Shown piece after piece: positions 16,178 to 25,900 of a stretch of 64,000 nucleotides of DNA. The position numbers were made by a program, and so were the translations under genes. Numbering within the stretch: position 1 is the stretch's first letter; every line of letters starts with the position of its first letter. The notes beneath the pieces are model-generated. The model was not told the origin of the DNA. It made no database searches and saw only the letters and a program-made list of their open reading frames with translations. Origin of the DNA: Paenibacillus curdlanolyticus YK9 (lineage in GTDB: Bacteria; Bacillota; Bacilli; Paenibacillales; Paenibacillaceae); contig NZ_AEDD01000001.1 of assembly GCF_000179615.1 (NCBI RefSeq), positions 62,001-126,000 of the forward strand, given 5' to 3'.

Positions 16178-16785
16178 GTTTATTCGGGTGGACGGTCATT
16201 CTATTTCTTATCGGTTCGCTGATGTTTTCTTACTGGCTGGGGCTCGCGAGTCGTAATAATTTGAAGGCGGTAGGCGACGGCAATCCGGGCGCATTGAACT
16301 TGTGGAAAGCAGCAGGTTATAAGCTTGGCATAGCGGGGGTGCTGCTCGACTTTGCCAAAGGATATGTGCCGCTCCTATTCGTTCTCGGACTGGGATACAG
16401 CGATGGCTATGCACGAGTTCCGTTCGCAATCGCGCCGATTGCGGGCCATGCGTTCTCCCCGTTCCTGCGGGGAAAGGGCGGCAAAGCGATTGCGGTCACC
16501 TTCGGCGTGTGGAGCGCGTTAACCGCGTTTGAGGTAGCGCTCGTTTACGCCGTGCTGCTGGCGCTGCTATCGGCTGCGAACCGCTGGATTGCTGCAGGAA
16601 GAGATAAATCGCCGAGAGCAGATGCGCTTCAGGTCGTCTGCGGCATGCTGCTGCTTGGCGTTTATTTGGGCGCGCGGTCGTTCGATATGGCCATCTGGTT
16701 TGTATGGATCGGAAATTTATCGATTCTGATCGTGACCCATCGCGTGGAGTTGTTGGGCTGGCTGTGCTACCGAAGGATGAATTGA
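16174..16785 (+). CDS. PlsY-like glycerol-3-phosphate acyltransferase family protein
   Basis: 203 residues; start ATG 16174 overlaps the preceding stop (ATGA). Five or so hydrophobic helices and the PlsY signature blocks: SRNNLKAVGDGNPGALNLWKAAG, FAKGYVPLLF and AGHAFSPFLRGKGGKAIAVTFG. PlsY moves an acyl group from acyl-phosphate to glycerol-3-phosphate in the membrane. This copy, translationally coupled to a CrtQ-like glycosyltransferase, is more likely a paralogue that acylates a glycosylated lipid than the housekeeping enzyme; that is inference from context. Confidence 0.8.
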   Translation: MSLFGWTVILFLIGSLMFSYWLGLASRNNLKAVGDGNPGALNLWKAAGYKLGIAGVLLDFAKGYVPLLFVLGLGYSDGYARVPFAIAPIAGHAFSPFLRGKGGKAIAVTFGVWSALTAFEVALVYAVLLALLSAANRWIAAGRDKSPRADALQVVCGMLLLGVYLGARSFDMAIWFVWIGNLSILIVTHRVELLGWLCYRRMN

Positions 16786-16795
16786 ATAGGCATAA

Positions 16796-16831
16796 AAAGA
16801 CAAGCCAATGGCATGCCATTGGCTTGTCTTT
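16796..16831. terminator. bidirectional terminator between plsY-like gene and ade
   Basis: AAAGACAAGCCAATGGC and its perfect complement form an 18-base stem, with A-rich sequence on one side and T-rich on the other; serves both convergent genes. Confidence 0.85.
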
Positions 16832-16834
16832 CTT

Positions 16835-18592
16835 TTATTCCGCCTCAATGCCAATATGCGAATTGACTGCGAAATCGAATAGCCCCTTATCCGTCAGCTT
16901 AAGCTGCGGAATGACCGGCAGCGCGAGGAACGATAACGTCAGGAACGGATTAAAATGCTCCGGAGCCTCGATGGCGCGAAGCGCGCGGTTAAGCTCCTTC
17001 ATTTGGCTATAGACATGCTGATAGCTGCTGCTGGACATCAAGCCGCCGACAGGCAGCGACAAGGAAGCGAGCACTTCGCCGTCAGCGACAACCGCCAAGC
17101 CGCCGTTCGTAGCCGTCACATGCGCAATCGCGGCTACCATATCCGCATCGGAGACGCCAGCGCAAATGATATTGTGCGAGTCGTGCGCAACGGTGGAGAC
17201 GATCGCGCCTTTGGCGAAGCCGAATCCTTGCACAATGCCAAGCCCGATGTTGCCCGTGCCGTGATGCCGCTCGATGACAGCAAGCTTCATCAGATCCTCT
17301 GCAGCTGAAGCGATGAAGCAGCCTGCTTCATCAAGCTGCACAGGCGCCTTGATATGGCTGGTGACGAGCGAGTTCGGAATGATTCCGATGATATTGCACG
17401 TGCTTGACGCTGGCGCAAGCCGAAGATCTGCTGCCGTAATCGACTTCAGGCGATCGCGGATTTGCACCGGCGCGACAGCGTGCGTATCGCTGGCTTCTAC
17501 CGCTGGAAGCGCTAGCTCCTGCAATTCGCCATCGGCGTAGACGCAGCGCCCGCGTTTGTACACTTGGCGGATGGACAGCGACTTCAGATCATCTACGATG
17601 ATGAAATCGGCAATATAGCCCGGTGCAACCGCGCCTCGGTCGCGCAGGCCGAAGCATTCCGCCGCATTAATCGTCGCCATCTGGATGGCGGTAATCGGAT
17701 CAAGCCCGAATCGGATGGCGAGCCGAACGCAATGGTCGACGCTGCCTTCCTCGATAAGATCATCAATCAGCTTATCGTCGGTGACGAACAGGCATCGACG
17801 CGAGTTGCGGGGCGTGACGGCGGGCAGGAGCGCTTGTAGGTCTTTAGCCGCAGTTCCTTCGCGAATCATGACATACATGCCCAGATCAAGGCGATGCCGC
17901 GCTTCCTCGGCGTTGACGCTCTCATGGTCGGTACGGATGCCGGCAGCCATGTAGAGGTTCAGCTGCTCCCGATTAATGCCTGCCGCATGCCCATCGATAT
18001 GCGCATCCAGCTCTATGGCGTCTGCAAGCTTCTGAAGCAGCCCGGAGTCGGCAGAGGCCAGCGCAGGAAAGTCCATGACCTCGGCCAGACCGAGCACTTT
18101 ATCGTTAAAATAGAACGGACGCAGCTCGTCTGCTTCCAATCGTGCGCCGCTCGTCTCGAACGGGGTGCACGGCACGCAGGAGGGGAGATTGGCATAGATG
18201 TCAACAGGCTGGTTGCGAGACTGGTCCAGCATGTACTGAATGCCCTCGGCCCCCATGACGTTGCCGATTTCATGCGGATCGGTAATGACGCTTGTTACGC
18301 CATGCTGCACAACGACGCGGGCGAATTGCGGCGGAGTCAGCATCGAGCTTTCGATATGGACATGCCCGTCGATCAGGCCGGGAACGATCCACTGCCCGCT
18401 CGCATCAATGATTTGCTTGCCTTCCCTATAAGAGCCGACGCCGGCGATGATGCCGTCGACGACTGCAATATCCCCTTTCATGAATTCTCCTGTAAATACA
18501 TTTACGATCGTTCCATTCTGAATGACAAGATCGGCGGGGACCTTCTTGCCAGCGACTTGAATCCGTTTCGTTAGCAGCTCTATTGTATGCAT
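16835..18592 (-). CDS. ade: adenine deaminase
   Basis: 585 residues, normal for bacterial adenine deaminase, which converts adenine to hypoxanthine plus ammonia in purine salvage. Metal-binding GLIDGHVHIESS near residue 73 (HxH), TDPHEIGNVMG, the ADELRPF/GLAEVMD region, HIDGHAAG, and in the C-terminal half VIERHHGTGNIGLG and STVAHDSHNI, all typical of the family. Start ATG 18592 follows AAGGGA. The mRNA leader carries an adenine-type purine riboswitch, so the enzyme should be made when adenine is in excess. Confidence 0.95.
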   Translation of the reverse strand: MHTIELLTKRIQVAGKKVPADLVIQNGTIVNVFTGEFMKGDIAVVDGIIAGVGSYREGKQIIDASGQWIVPGLIDGHVHIESSMLTPPQFARVVVQHGVTSVITDPHEIGNVMGAEGIQYMLDQSRNQPVDIYANLPSCVPCTPFETSGARLEADELRPFYFNDKVLGLAEVMDFPALASADSGLLQKLADAIELDAHIDGHAAGINREQLNLYMAAGIRTDHESVNAEEARHRLDLGMYVMIREGTAAKDLQALLPAVTPRNSRRCLFVTDDKLIDDLIEEGSVDHCVRLAIRFGLDPITAIQMATINAAECFGLRDRGAVAPGYIADFIIVDDLKSLSIRQVYKRGRCVYADGELQELALPAVEASDTHAVAPVQIRDRLKSITAADLRLAPASSTCNIIGIIPNSLVTSHIKAPVQLDEAGCFIASAAEDLMKLAVIERHHGTGNIGLGIVQGFGFAKGAIVSTVAHDSHNIICAGVSDADMVAAIAHVTATNGGLAVVADGEVLASLSLPVGGLMSSSSYQHVYSQMKELNRALRAIEAPEHFNPFLTLSFLALPVIPQLKLTDKGLFDFAVNSHIGIEAE

Positions 18593-18621
18593 GCTCCAAT
18601 TCTTCCCTTTCTATAGGCAAA

Positions 18622-18673
18622 ATAAAAAATCCCGATTACCGCCATGCGCAATAAGCATGCAGTAATCGGGATT
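18622..18673 (-). terminator. riboswitch-controlled terminator of ade
   Basis: On the minus strand AATCCCGATTAC and GTAATCGGGATT pair across TGCATGC...GCATGG, followed by a T-rich run. The 5' arm re-uses the 3' strand of aptamer helix P3 and the P1 side, so aptamer and terminator exclude each other. Confidence 0.85.
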
Positions 18674-18724
18674 TTACGGTTCCCGGTAGAGACCCAAGGC
18701 CCATATTGCCAAGGTTATACGTCA
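18656..18724 (-). promoter_or_regulatory. purine riboswitch aptamer, adenine type
   Basis: Minus strand shows the conserved purine aptamer cores: TATAACC, AATATGG, GTCTCTACC and GGGAACCGTAAAATCCC, then ATTAC. The base aligned with position 74 (the Watson-Crick partner of the ligand), in ATTA just after helix P3, is T/U rather than C, which marks adenine binding. As terminator and aptamer overlap, adenine should turn ade on, as in the pbuE switch. Confidence 0.88.
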
Positions 18725-18732
18725 ATAAAATA

Positions 18733-18761
18733 ATTGTAATCGAATCCATTTTTGTTCGCAA
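18733..18761 (-). promoter_or_regulatory. sigma-A promoter of ade
   Basis: Minus strand TTGCGA (18761-18756) and TACAAT (18738-18733) with a 17-base spacer, just before the aptamer. The remaining stretch to 19063 holds the promoter of the biosynthetic operon and otherwise nothing recognised. Confidence 0.7.
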
Positions 18762-18891
18762 GCATGACGGAGTATATGATAACGTTTGATAAATGACAAA
18801 TCATGTCATGTTTCTAGATTTTTATAAAATGAACTTTATATGAATTTTCATTGCGATTGTGGGAATCTAGTAAAACTTTAAGAAATCTTTA

Positions 18892-18921
18892 TTGTTATTA
18901 ATTAGCAGATTAATGTATCCT
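18892..18921 (+). promoter_or_regulatory. possible promoter of the lipid-synthase operon
   Basis: TTGTTA (18892-18897) and TATCCT (18916-18921), 18 bases apart, 143 bases before the first start codon. Weak match; the long leader shows no riboswitch I know. Confidence 0.3.
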
Positions 18922-19063
18922 GTTACAAGTGTGAGTACGAGCGTTTACCCCATCATATTGAACACCTTCGAATCTCGTAGTTCCTCAGTATACCAAGCAA
19001 TCCGTCAAGACTCAACCACATGTTAGCCCACCTTAACTTTATCGATCAAGGAGAATGGAATGA

Positions 19064-21694
19064 ATGAGGAAGCCGTTTGGAACGCTGCAAGAGGTGCTTT
19101 GCAGTTTGCAGAATCAGGGAAGTGAAGGCATCTATTTTATTAACGGAGATGAGCAAGAGTCTTTTTTATCGTATCGCGAGCTTTATAGGCGAGCCTTGGA
19201 CATTCTCGGCAATCTTCAGGGGAAGGGGGTGCGGGCGAAGGATGAGCTTATCTTGCAGGTCGAGGATAATCAGACATTCCTGCTTCATTTTTGGGCTTGT
19301 ATTCTTGGAGGGATCATTCCAGTCCCTGTATCTGTAGGCAATAACGACGAGCATAAGCGCAAGTTATTTCACATATACAGCATTTTGCGCAATCCCTATA
19401 TCGTCATGGAACGCAAAGTGTTAGATGGCCTTGAATCTTTCGCGAACAAAAATACGAATCAGGCTTCATCGATGCGGCCAATGGCTGCTCGAACGTTTAT
19501 TGCGGAGGAGATGCTGGTTGCAAGTGTCGCTGGGCAGATCGGTCAGCCCGAGCCGCATGATCTTGCCTTTATCCAATTCTCGTCGGGTTCGACTGGCGAT
19601 CCGAAAGGGGTTATGCTGACGCATGACAATTTGCTGACCAACATTGCCCAGATGATAAGCGCCGCCCAAGTAACGGCTGCCGATGTGTACTTGAGCTGGA
19701 TGCCGCTTACCCATGATATGGGCTTAATCGGCCAGCATCTGTCGCCTTGCGTATCGGGGGCCAATCAATACCTGATGCCGACGTCGCTGTTTATCAGGCG
19801 GCCGACGCTGTGGATGAAGAAGGCGAGCGAACATCGGGTAACGATCACCTCTTCGCCTAACTTCGGGTACAAATACTTTTTGACCTACTTTAAGCCAGAG
19901 CAGGCTGCTTCGTGGGACTTGTCGTCTATCCGGATGATCTTTAATGGAGCGGAGCCGATCGCACCGGAATTATGCGAGCTGTTTCTTGAAGAGCTTGCGT
20001 ATCTTGGCCTGCGCAGGAACGCCATGTTCCCGGTTTACGGGATGGCGGAAGCGTCTTTGGGGGTCACCTTCCCTCCGCTTGAACAAGCGTTTAAAACCTA
20101 TTGGCTGAAGCGGGATTCGCTTACGACCGGCCACAAAGTGGCGCTGTCTGAGGAGAAGCAGCCGGATTCGACTGCGTTCGTAGCGGTTGGCCAGCCGCTT
20201 GAAGGCATGTCCTTGCGCATTTGCGACGACTATCATCGGCCTGTTGAGGATCAGATCGTCGGGCAAATTCAGATCAAGGGAGACAATGTGACCCGGGGCT
20301 ATTATGGCAATGAAGAAGCGACGCGTCGGCTGATTTCGGAGGGATGGCTGAATACCGGCGATTTAGGCTTTATGCATGACGGTCAGCTCGTGGTTACCGG
20401 CCGAGTGAAAGATATCATTTTCTCCAATGGACAAAACTACTACCCGCATGATATCGAACGGATTGCGGAAGAGCTGGATGAGATCGAGCTTGGTTATATT
20501 GCGGCATGCGGCGTGCGCGGCGAGCATGCGAGCAGCGATGAAGTGCTGTTGTTTGTCCTGTACAAGAAAGAGTTGTCCGGCTTCGTTCCGATTGTTCAAA
20601 AGCTCAAAACCTACATTTATCAGCAGCTAGGCCTCCCCGTACTGCACGTTATACCCGTACGTAAAATTCCGAAGACGACAAGCGGCAAATTCCAACGCTA
20701 TCAGCTCGGCGCGAAGTATACGGCGGGTGAATTCAACGCTGCGATTATCGAGCTGAGCAGACTGATCCATGAGCAGTCGGGGGATGACGAAGAGGAGCTG
20801 GCAGCCGGTGAGGCAACGGGAGCGATTGCGGCCGAGCTGGCGGAAATCGTGATGAAGGTGCTGGAGATCGACGATGTCAATGTGAACAGCAACTTCTTCG
20901 ATTTAGGGGGCAACTCCTTGCTGGTCGTCAAGATGCAGGAGGAGATTGAGCGGCGTTATCCAGGGAAAGTGACGGTCAATGACCTATTCACTTATCCGAC
21001 CATCCGTAAGCTTGCCGCTTATTTAGAGGGCGGTTCAGCAGCGATATCGAGGCAGCCGGTTCGTCTGCAGATGACGGAGCTGCCTGCGGACTTTTTCCAT
21101 GCAGGAAGCTCATTTGACAAGGATGACAGCTTCACGTTTGCATTCCCGGCTGTCATCTCGCAGGCGTTATCGGGAATCTCGCGTCAATTGGAAACCGATG
21201 TAAGAACGGTTTTGGTTGCAATTTACTATGTTCTGCTTGCGAAACGGTCCGAAGGCTCTGCGATTGCGATCCATCAGCTAGGCGAGCGGAAGGGCGAAGC
21301 CTTCTCGCTATCGATTGATATGAAGGCGCAAGGCGACTTTGCGGCGCTGGTCCGCCATATGCAAGACAGCCTAGCGAATCGGACGGAGCAGCGAGGTGGC
21401 GTGTATGACATCCAAGCCGCAATGGAAGGCAGAGCCGCGCTTTCGAAGCATGCTGTCCTCCCTCTGTTTTGTGACGGCAGCAGGCTCGGCTCGGATGAGC
21501 TGGCGAGCAAGGCTTATGATTTTATTCTCGTGCATGAGGAACGCGGCGGCGGAGAACAACTGCAGCTCAAGTTCCATTTTCAAGGCAAACGGATGAGGAA
21601 AGAGGCAATGAAGCTGCTCTTGCAAAGCTATATCAAGCTGACCGAGATGATTGTGCAAAGTTATATGAAGACTGCGACTGAGGTGACGAAATGA
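19064..21694 (+). CDS. fatty acyl-AMP ligase with ACP and truncated condensation-like tail
   Basis: 876 residues. 1-560: adenylating ligase of the FAAL type (FadD32/FAAL28-like), with the ATP motif FSSGSTGDPKG near 172, the FAAL-typical SWMPLTHDMGLIG, GMAEASLG and GWLNTGDLGF; it activates a fatty acid as acyl-AMP. 580-650: carrier protein with phosphopantetheine Ser618 in DLGGNSLL, which receives the acyl chain. 655-876: a tail that resembles the C-terminal lobe of an NRPS condensation domain (VLVAIYYVLLAKRSEG, AFSLSIDMKAQGDFAALVRHMQDSL) but lacks the HHxxxDG half. AAGGAG lies 10 bases before ATG 19064. First gene of the operon; it should supply the starter acyl unit to the KS of the megasynthase. 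Confidence 0.88.
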   Translation: MRKPFGTLQEVLCSLQNQGSEGIYFINGDEQESFLSYRELYRRALDILGNLQGKGVRAKDELILQVEDNQTFLLHFWACILGGIIPVPVSVGNNDEHKRKLFHIYSILRNPYIVMERKVLDGLESFANKNTNQASSMRPMAARTFIAEEMLVASVAGQIGQPEPHDLAFIQFSSGSTGDPKGVMLTHDNLLTNIAQMISAAQVTAADVYLSWMPLTHDMGLIGQHLSPCVSGANQYLMPTSLFIRRPTLWMKKASEHRVTITSSPNFGYKYFLTYFKPEQAASWDLSSIRMIFNGAEPIAPELCELFLEELAYLGLRRNAMFPVYGMAEASLGVTFPPLEQAFKTYWLKRDSLTTGHKVALSEEKQPDSTAFVAVGQPLEGMSLRICDDYHRPVEDQIVGQIQIKGDNVTRGYYGNEEATRRLISEGWLNTGDLGFMHDGQLVVTGRVKDIIFSNGQNYYPHDIERIAEELDEIELGYIAACGVRGEHASSDEVLLFVLYKKELSGFVPIVQKLKTYIYQQLGLPVLHVIPVRKIPKTTSGKFQRYQLGAKYTAGEFNAAIIELSRLIHEQSGDDEEELAAGEATGAIAAELAEIVMKVLEIDDVNVNSNFFDLGGNSLLVVKMQEEIERRYPGKVTVNDLFTYPTIRKLAAYLEGGSAAISRQPVRLQMTELPADFFHAGSSFDKDDSFTFAFPAVISQALSGISRQLETDVRTVLVAIYYVLLAKRSEGSAIAIHQLGERKGEAFSLSIDMKAQGDFAALVRHMQDSLANRTEQRGGVYDIQAAMEGRAALSKHAVLPLFCDGSRLGSDELASKAYDFILVHEERGGGEQLQLKFHFQGKRMRKEAMKLLLQSYIKLTEMIVQSYMKTATEVTK

Positions 21695-22992
21695 AAGAGA
21701 TGAACCGCATTGCGCTGTTATTCCCAGGTCAAGGCTCGCAATACGTCGGGATGGGAAAACGGCTTTATGACGAATACGAGGTAGCGCGCGAAACCTTTGA
21801 GGAAGCGAACGATGTGCTTGGCTTTGATTTGAAGGGACTGTGCTTCCATGGCGATTTGAGCGAGCTGTCGCAGACGGAAAACACGCAGCCAGCGTTGCTT
21901 ACGGCGAGCGTGGCCGCTTATCGGGTGTATATGGAGCAGATCGGGATTCAGCCCCTGTTGGCGGCAGGGCATAGTCTAGGCGAATATTCGGCGCTTGTTT
22001 GCAGCGGCGCCTTGACGTTTGCTGAAGCGTTAAAAATTGTTCGACTGCGGGGCCAGTATATGCAGCAGGCTTCTTTGGCTGGCATCGGCAAGATGGCGTC
22101 GATTAGTCAGTACCCCCTTGATGAAATCGAGCAGCTGTGCCATTTTGCATCGACATCGGAACAACAAGTGAGGATTGCTTGCTACAATTCGCCGTCGCAG
22201 TCGGTCATCTCCGGCCATGCATCCGCTGTTCAGCAAGTGGCAGCCGAAGCGGCTAAAGCCGGCGCGAAAGTAATCGAGCTTAACGTAAGCGCGGCGTTTC
22301 ATAGTTCGCTGATGGAAGAGGCAGAGGCGAAGCTGAAGGCAGAGCTGCAAAAGTATACGTTCAACAAGCCGAACTGGCCGATCATTTCGAATGTGACGGG
22401 CTTGCCATACATGGAGTCTGCCGATGTTGCAGAGCTATTGACGCGGCAAATGGTTTACCCTGTGCTGTGGAACCAGTCGATGGATTATTTGCAGAAGCAG
22501 GCGATTGCCGTAACCATTGAACTTGGTCCAAAGAAAGTGTTGACGAATCTGCTGAAGGCGAGTTTGCACAACGGATCGTCTTTACAAGCTATGGCACTGG
22601 AAAGCAAGGAAGAGGTCGAGATGATTAAGCAGGCGCTTCACAAGTCCGGAGCATCCAAGCCAGCAGGGGAGAAGGAGATCCCTGGCTTAGCCGTCATCGC
22701 ATCCTGCATCGCCGCTGCCGTGTCGACGAAAAATCGCAACTGGGATAGCCAAGCTTATCAGACTGGGGTTGCACAGCCGTACCGAGAGGTAAAGCGGATG
22801 TATGAATTGTTGGAATCGAATAAGCAAGAGCCTTCGGCAGAGCAAATTCAGCTGGCGATTCGCATGCTTCAGACGGTGCTGGAAACGAAGAAGGCGCCAG
22901 TCGAACAGCAGCAAGCAATGATGGCGAAGATCAAGGAGCGTGCAGCGCTGTTTGGCGCTCGAGAAGTTAAGGAGGCTGTAGGGGTATGTTAA
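21691..22992 (+). CDS. trans-acting malonyl-CoA:ACP acyltransferase
   Basis: 433 residues; ATG 21691 overlaps the ligase stop. FabD-like: LLFPGQGSQYVGMGKRL at the start, nucleophile Ser95 in GHSLGE, the VRLRGQYMQ arginine, and SAAFHSSLM with the catalytic His; the AFH form of that motif favours malonyl over methylmalonyl. After the catalytic part (about 1-310) comes a helical extension of some 120 residues with no domain I recognise, perhaps for docking. The megasynthase downstream has a ketosynthase but no acyltransferase domain, so this enzyme most likely loads its ACP with malonate, as in trans-AT polyketide synthases. Confidence 0.88.
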   Translation: MKEMNRIALLFPGQGSQYVGMGKRLYDEYEVARETFEEANDVLGFDLKGLCFHGDLSELSQTENTQPALLTASVAAYRVYMEQIGIQPLLAAGHSLGEYSALVCSGALTFAEALKIVRLRGQYMQQASLAGIGKMASISQYPLDEIEQLCHFASTSEQQVRIACYNSPSQSVISGHASAVQQVAAEAAKAGAKVIELNVSAAFHSSLMEEAEAKLKAELQKYTFNKPNWPIISNVTGLPYMESADVAELLTRQMVYPVLWNQSMDYLQKQAIAVTIELGPKKVLTNLLKASLHNGSSLQAMALESKEEVEMIKQALHKSGASKPAGEKEIPGLAVIASCIAAAVSTKNRNWDSQAYQTGVAQPYREVKRMYELLESNKQEPSAEQIQLAIRMLQTVLETKKAPVEQQQAMMAKIKERAALFGAREVKEAVGVC

Positions 22993-25900
22993 AGTTGGAC
23001 GACCTGCAATTGGATGATATGTTCTTAAGTGAAACGCCCGATATAAAAGAAATTTCCGGTAACGAGATTGCGATTATTGGGATGTCCGCCCGACTGCCGC
23101 AGGCTGAGGGACTTGACGACTTCTGGTCTAATTTGAAAGAATCGTTGGATTGCGTAGGGGAGTTCCCTGCTGCTCGTCGGAAGGATGCAGGCTCGCTGCT
23201 TCGCGGGATCGGCATCGATGATCAGTCGATTGCTTTCGGCGATGGCGCTTATCTGTCTGATGTTGATAAATTTGATTATCGGTTTTTCCAGCTCTCGCCG
23301 ATGGAAGCGAGCTTGATGAACCCGGCCCAGCGGCTCTTTCTAGAAACCGTATGGAAAACGATTGAAGATGCGGGCTATGGCGGCAAGAAGCTAAAAGGAT
23401 CAAAGACAGGCGTTTTCCTCGGACATACCTCGATTCCTTTCGCTCACTCCTATTATGATTATTCCCGATTCATCGCCGAGAAGGACATGTCGCTCGTTCC
23501 GATGGCAATTCCGGGCAACTTGAATGCGATGATTGCCAGCCGAATTTCGTACCTGCTGGATTTGAAAGGCCCAAGCCTTGTCATCGATACGGCTTGCTCC
23601 TCATCATTGGTTGCTGTTCATATGGCATGCCAAAGCATTCGCAATGGGGAATGCGAGACGGCAATCGCCGGAGGCGTGAAAATTAATCTGTTCCCGATCG
23701 ACAGCGAGCATAAGCTCGGAATCGAATCAAGCAGCGACCGCGCGAGAACGTTCGATGATCATGCGGACGGCACAGGGCGCGGCGAAGGCGTGGCGGCTGT
23801 TTTGTTAAAACCGCTCAGCCATGCGCTCAAGGACGGAGATCAGATCTACGCTGTCATTAAAGGGAGCTCGATTAATCAAGACGGCAGCTCGATCGGCATT
23901 ACGGCGCCTAATGCGCTGACGCAAGAGGAAGTCATCGACGAAGCGTGGCACAATGCAGGCATCGACCCTACGACCATTGCCTATATTGAAGCTCATGGCA
24001 CAGGCACGAAGCTGGGAGATCCAATCGAGATCACGGGCATTAATCGGGCGTTCAGCAGACATACGGATCGGAAGCAATTCTGTGCGATCGGCTCGGTGAA
24101 GAGCAGCATCGGTCATCTCGATGATGCAGCAGGCATCGTCGGAATGATTAAAGCGGTGCTTGCGCTCAAAAACAAAGCGATACCGCCAACGCTCCATTTT
24201 ACATATCCGAATCGGAATATCGAATTTGAGCAATCGGCTGTTTATGTAAGCAATTCATTGTCAGACTGGGAATACGAAGGCTTCCCAAGACGCAGCGGCG
24301 TCAGTGCGTTCGGCTTGAGCGGCACGAACTGCCATGTCGTATTAGAAGAGGCGCCGGAGCGGGAAGCCGTTGGCGCGGAATCGGGCAAGCCGTACCTGTT
24401 GACGCTGTCAGCCAAAAGCCGCTCGTCGATTGAGCAATTGGTCGCCAGCTATGATGACTATGTGCAGAGCGAAGCTTTTTCTGAGGTCAGCCTGGCGGAC
24501 ATGAGCAGCACGATGAACACAGGCCGCGGCCATTACAATTACCGCATTGCGATTGTTGCATCGAATCGGGAGGAAGTGCGCGCAAGCTTCCGAGCACTTG
24601 TGCAAGGCGGGCTTCAAAGCTACCCTGAGCTGCATGTTCGATTCAATGAAACGATGGCATCGAACGAAGCGATCCATTCGCTTAGCCGTAAAGCGGCTGA
24701 TATGGTTCGCTCGGCTCTTGATGTAAACCAACTGGACGGTAAGCTGTTGGATACGTTAAGCGAGCTTTATACGGATGGGGCAGACATCGATTTCGAGTCG
24801 TTGTACTTCGGTGACGCGATCAGAAAGCTGTCGCTGCCCGTTTATCCGTTCGAGCGAAGCCGCTGCTGGATCGAATTGAACCCGAGGCATGTGTCGGCTG
24901 AGCAGCTCGATTCCCAAACGCAGCAGCAGGTTGCCTTAAGCGGTCGCGTGAACGGCGAGTATACGCAGACGGAATCGGCTGTTGCCCAAATTTGGGGACA
25001 GACGCTCGGGTTTAACGATATTCAAGTGGACGCCAATTATTACGAGCTTGGCGGGGATTCCGTTATTGCCTCACGTATCGTGAACGCATTGAATCAGCAA
25101 TTTGGGCTGCAGGTGGATGTGACGGGGCTGCTGCGCAATCCGACCGTCGAGCAATTGGCGAGCCATTTGGACGCAATGGCGTCAGCGGAGGGACAAGGCC
25201 TATCCGACGAGCTTCGCATAGTTCCGGTGGAGAAGCGCGACTATTACGATGCCTCGCTCATCCAGAAGCAATGCTACGCACAAGAGCAGTTCAGCAATAT
25301 CGGCACGGCACTGAACATGCCGCTGGTGATGGAATTCCAATCGGCTGCGGATGCCGGGCGCATTCAGCGTACGCTGCAAGCGCTCTTGGATCGACATGAA
25401 TCGCTTCGCACGAGCTTCGCTTTTGCTGAGGGGGATTTGGTGCAGTTCGTCCATGACAATCCCGCGTTAACATGGGCAGAGCGGAACGTGACGCAAGCTG
25501 AGGTGGACGAAGCGATTCATGCGTTCATCCAGCCGTTCGATCTTGGAGCCGGTCCTTTGTTCCGATCGATGCTGCTGCATGTGGATGGCCAGCGTGATGT
25601 GTTGATCGTCGATATGCACCATATCGTATCCGACGGTACGTCATACCAAATTTTTGTCCAGGAATTCATCACGCTGTACGAAGGCGGAACGCTTCCTCCG
25701 CTCGAGGTGCAGAACAAAGATTACTGCACGTGGCAGAAACAATTCATGCAGACGGAGCGCTACGAGAAGCAGCAGGCGTACTGGAAACATATTTTGTTTG
25801 AAAATGTCCCGACCCTCCAGCTTCCGCAAGACTTCAAGCGCGGAGACGGCCGCGGGTTTGAAGGGAATACGCTGAAATTCGAATTGTCCGACGAGACGGT

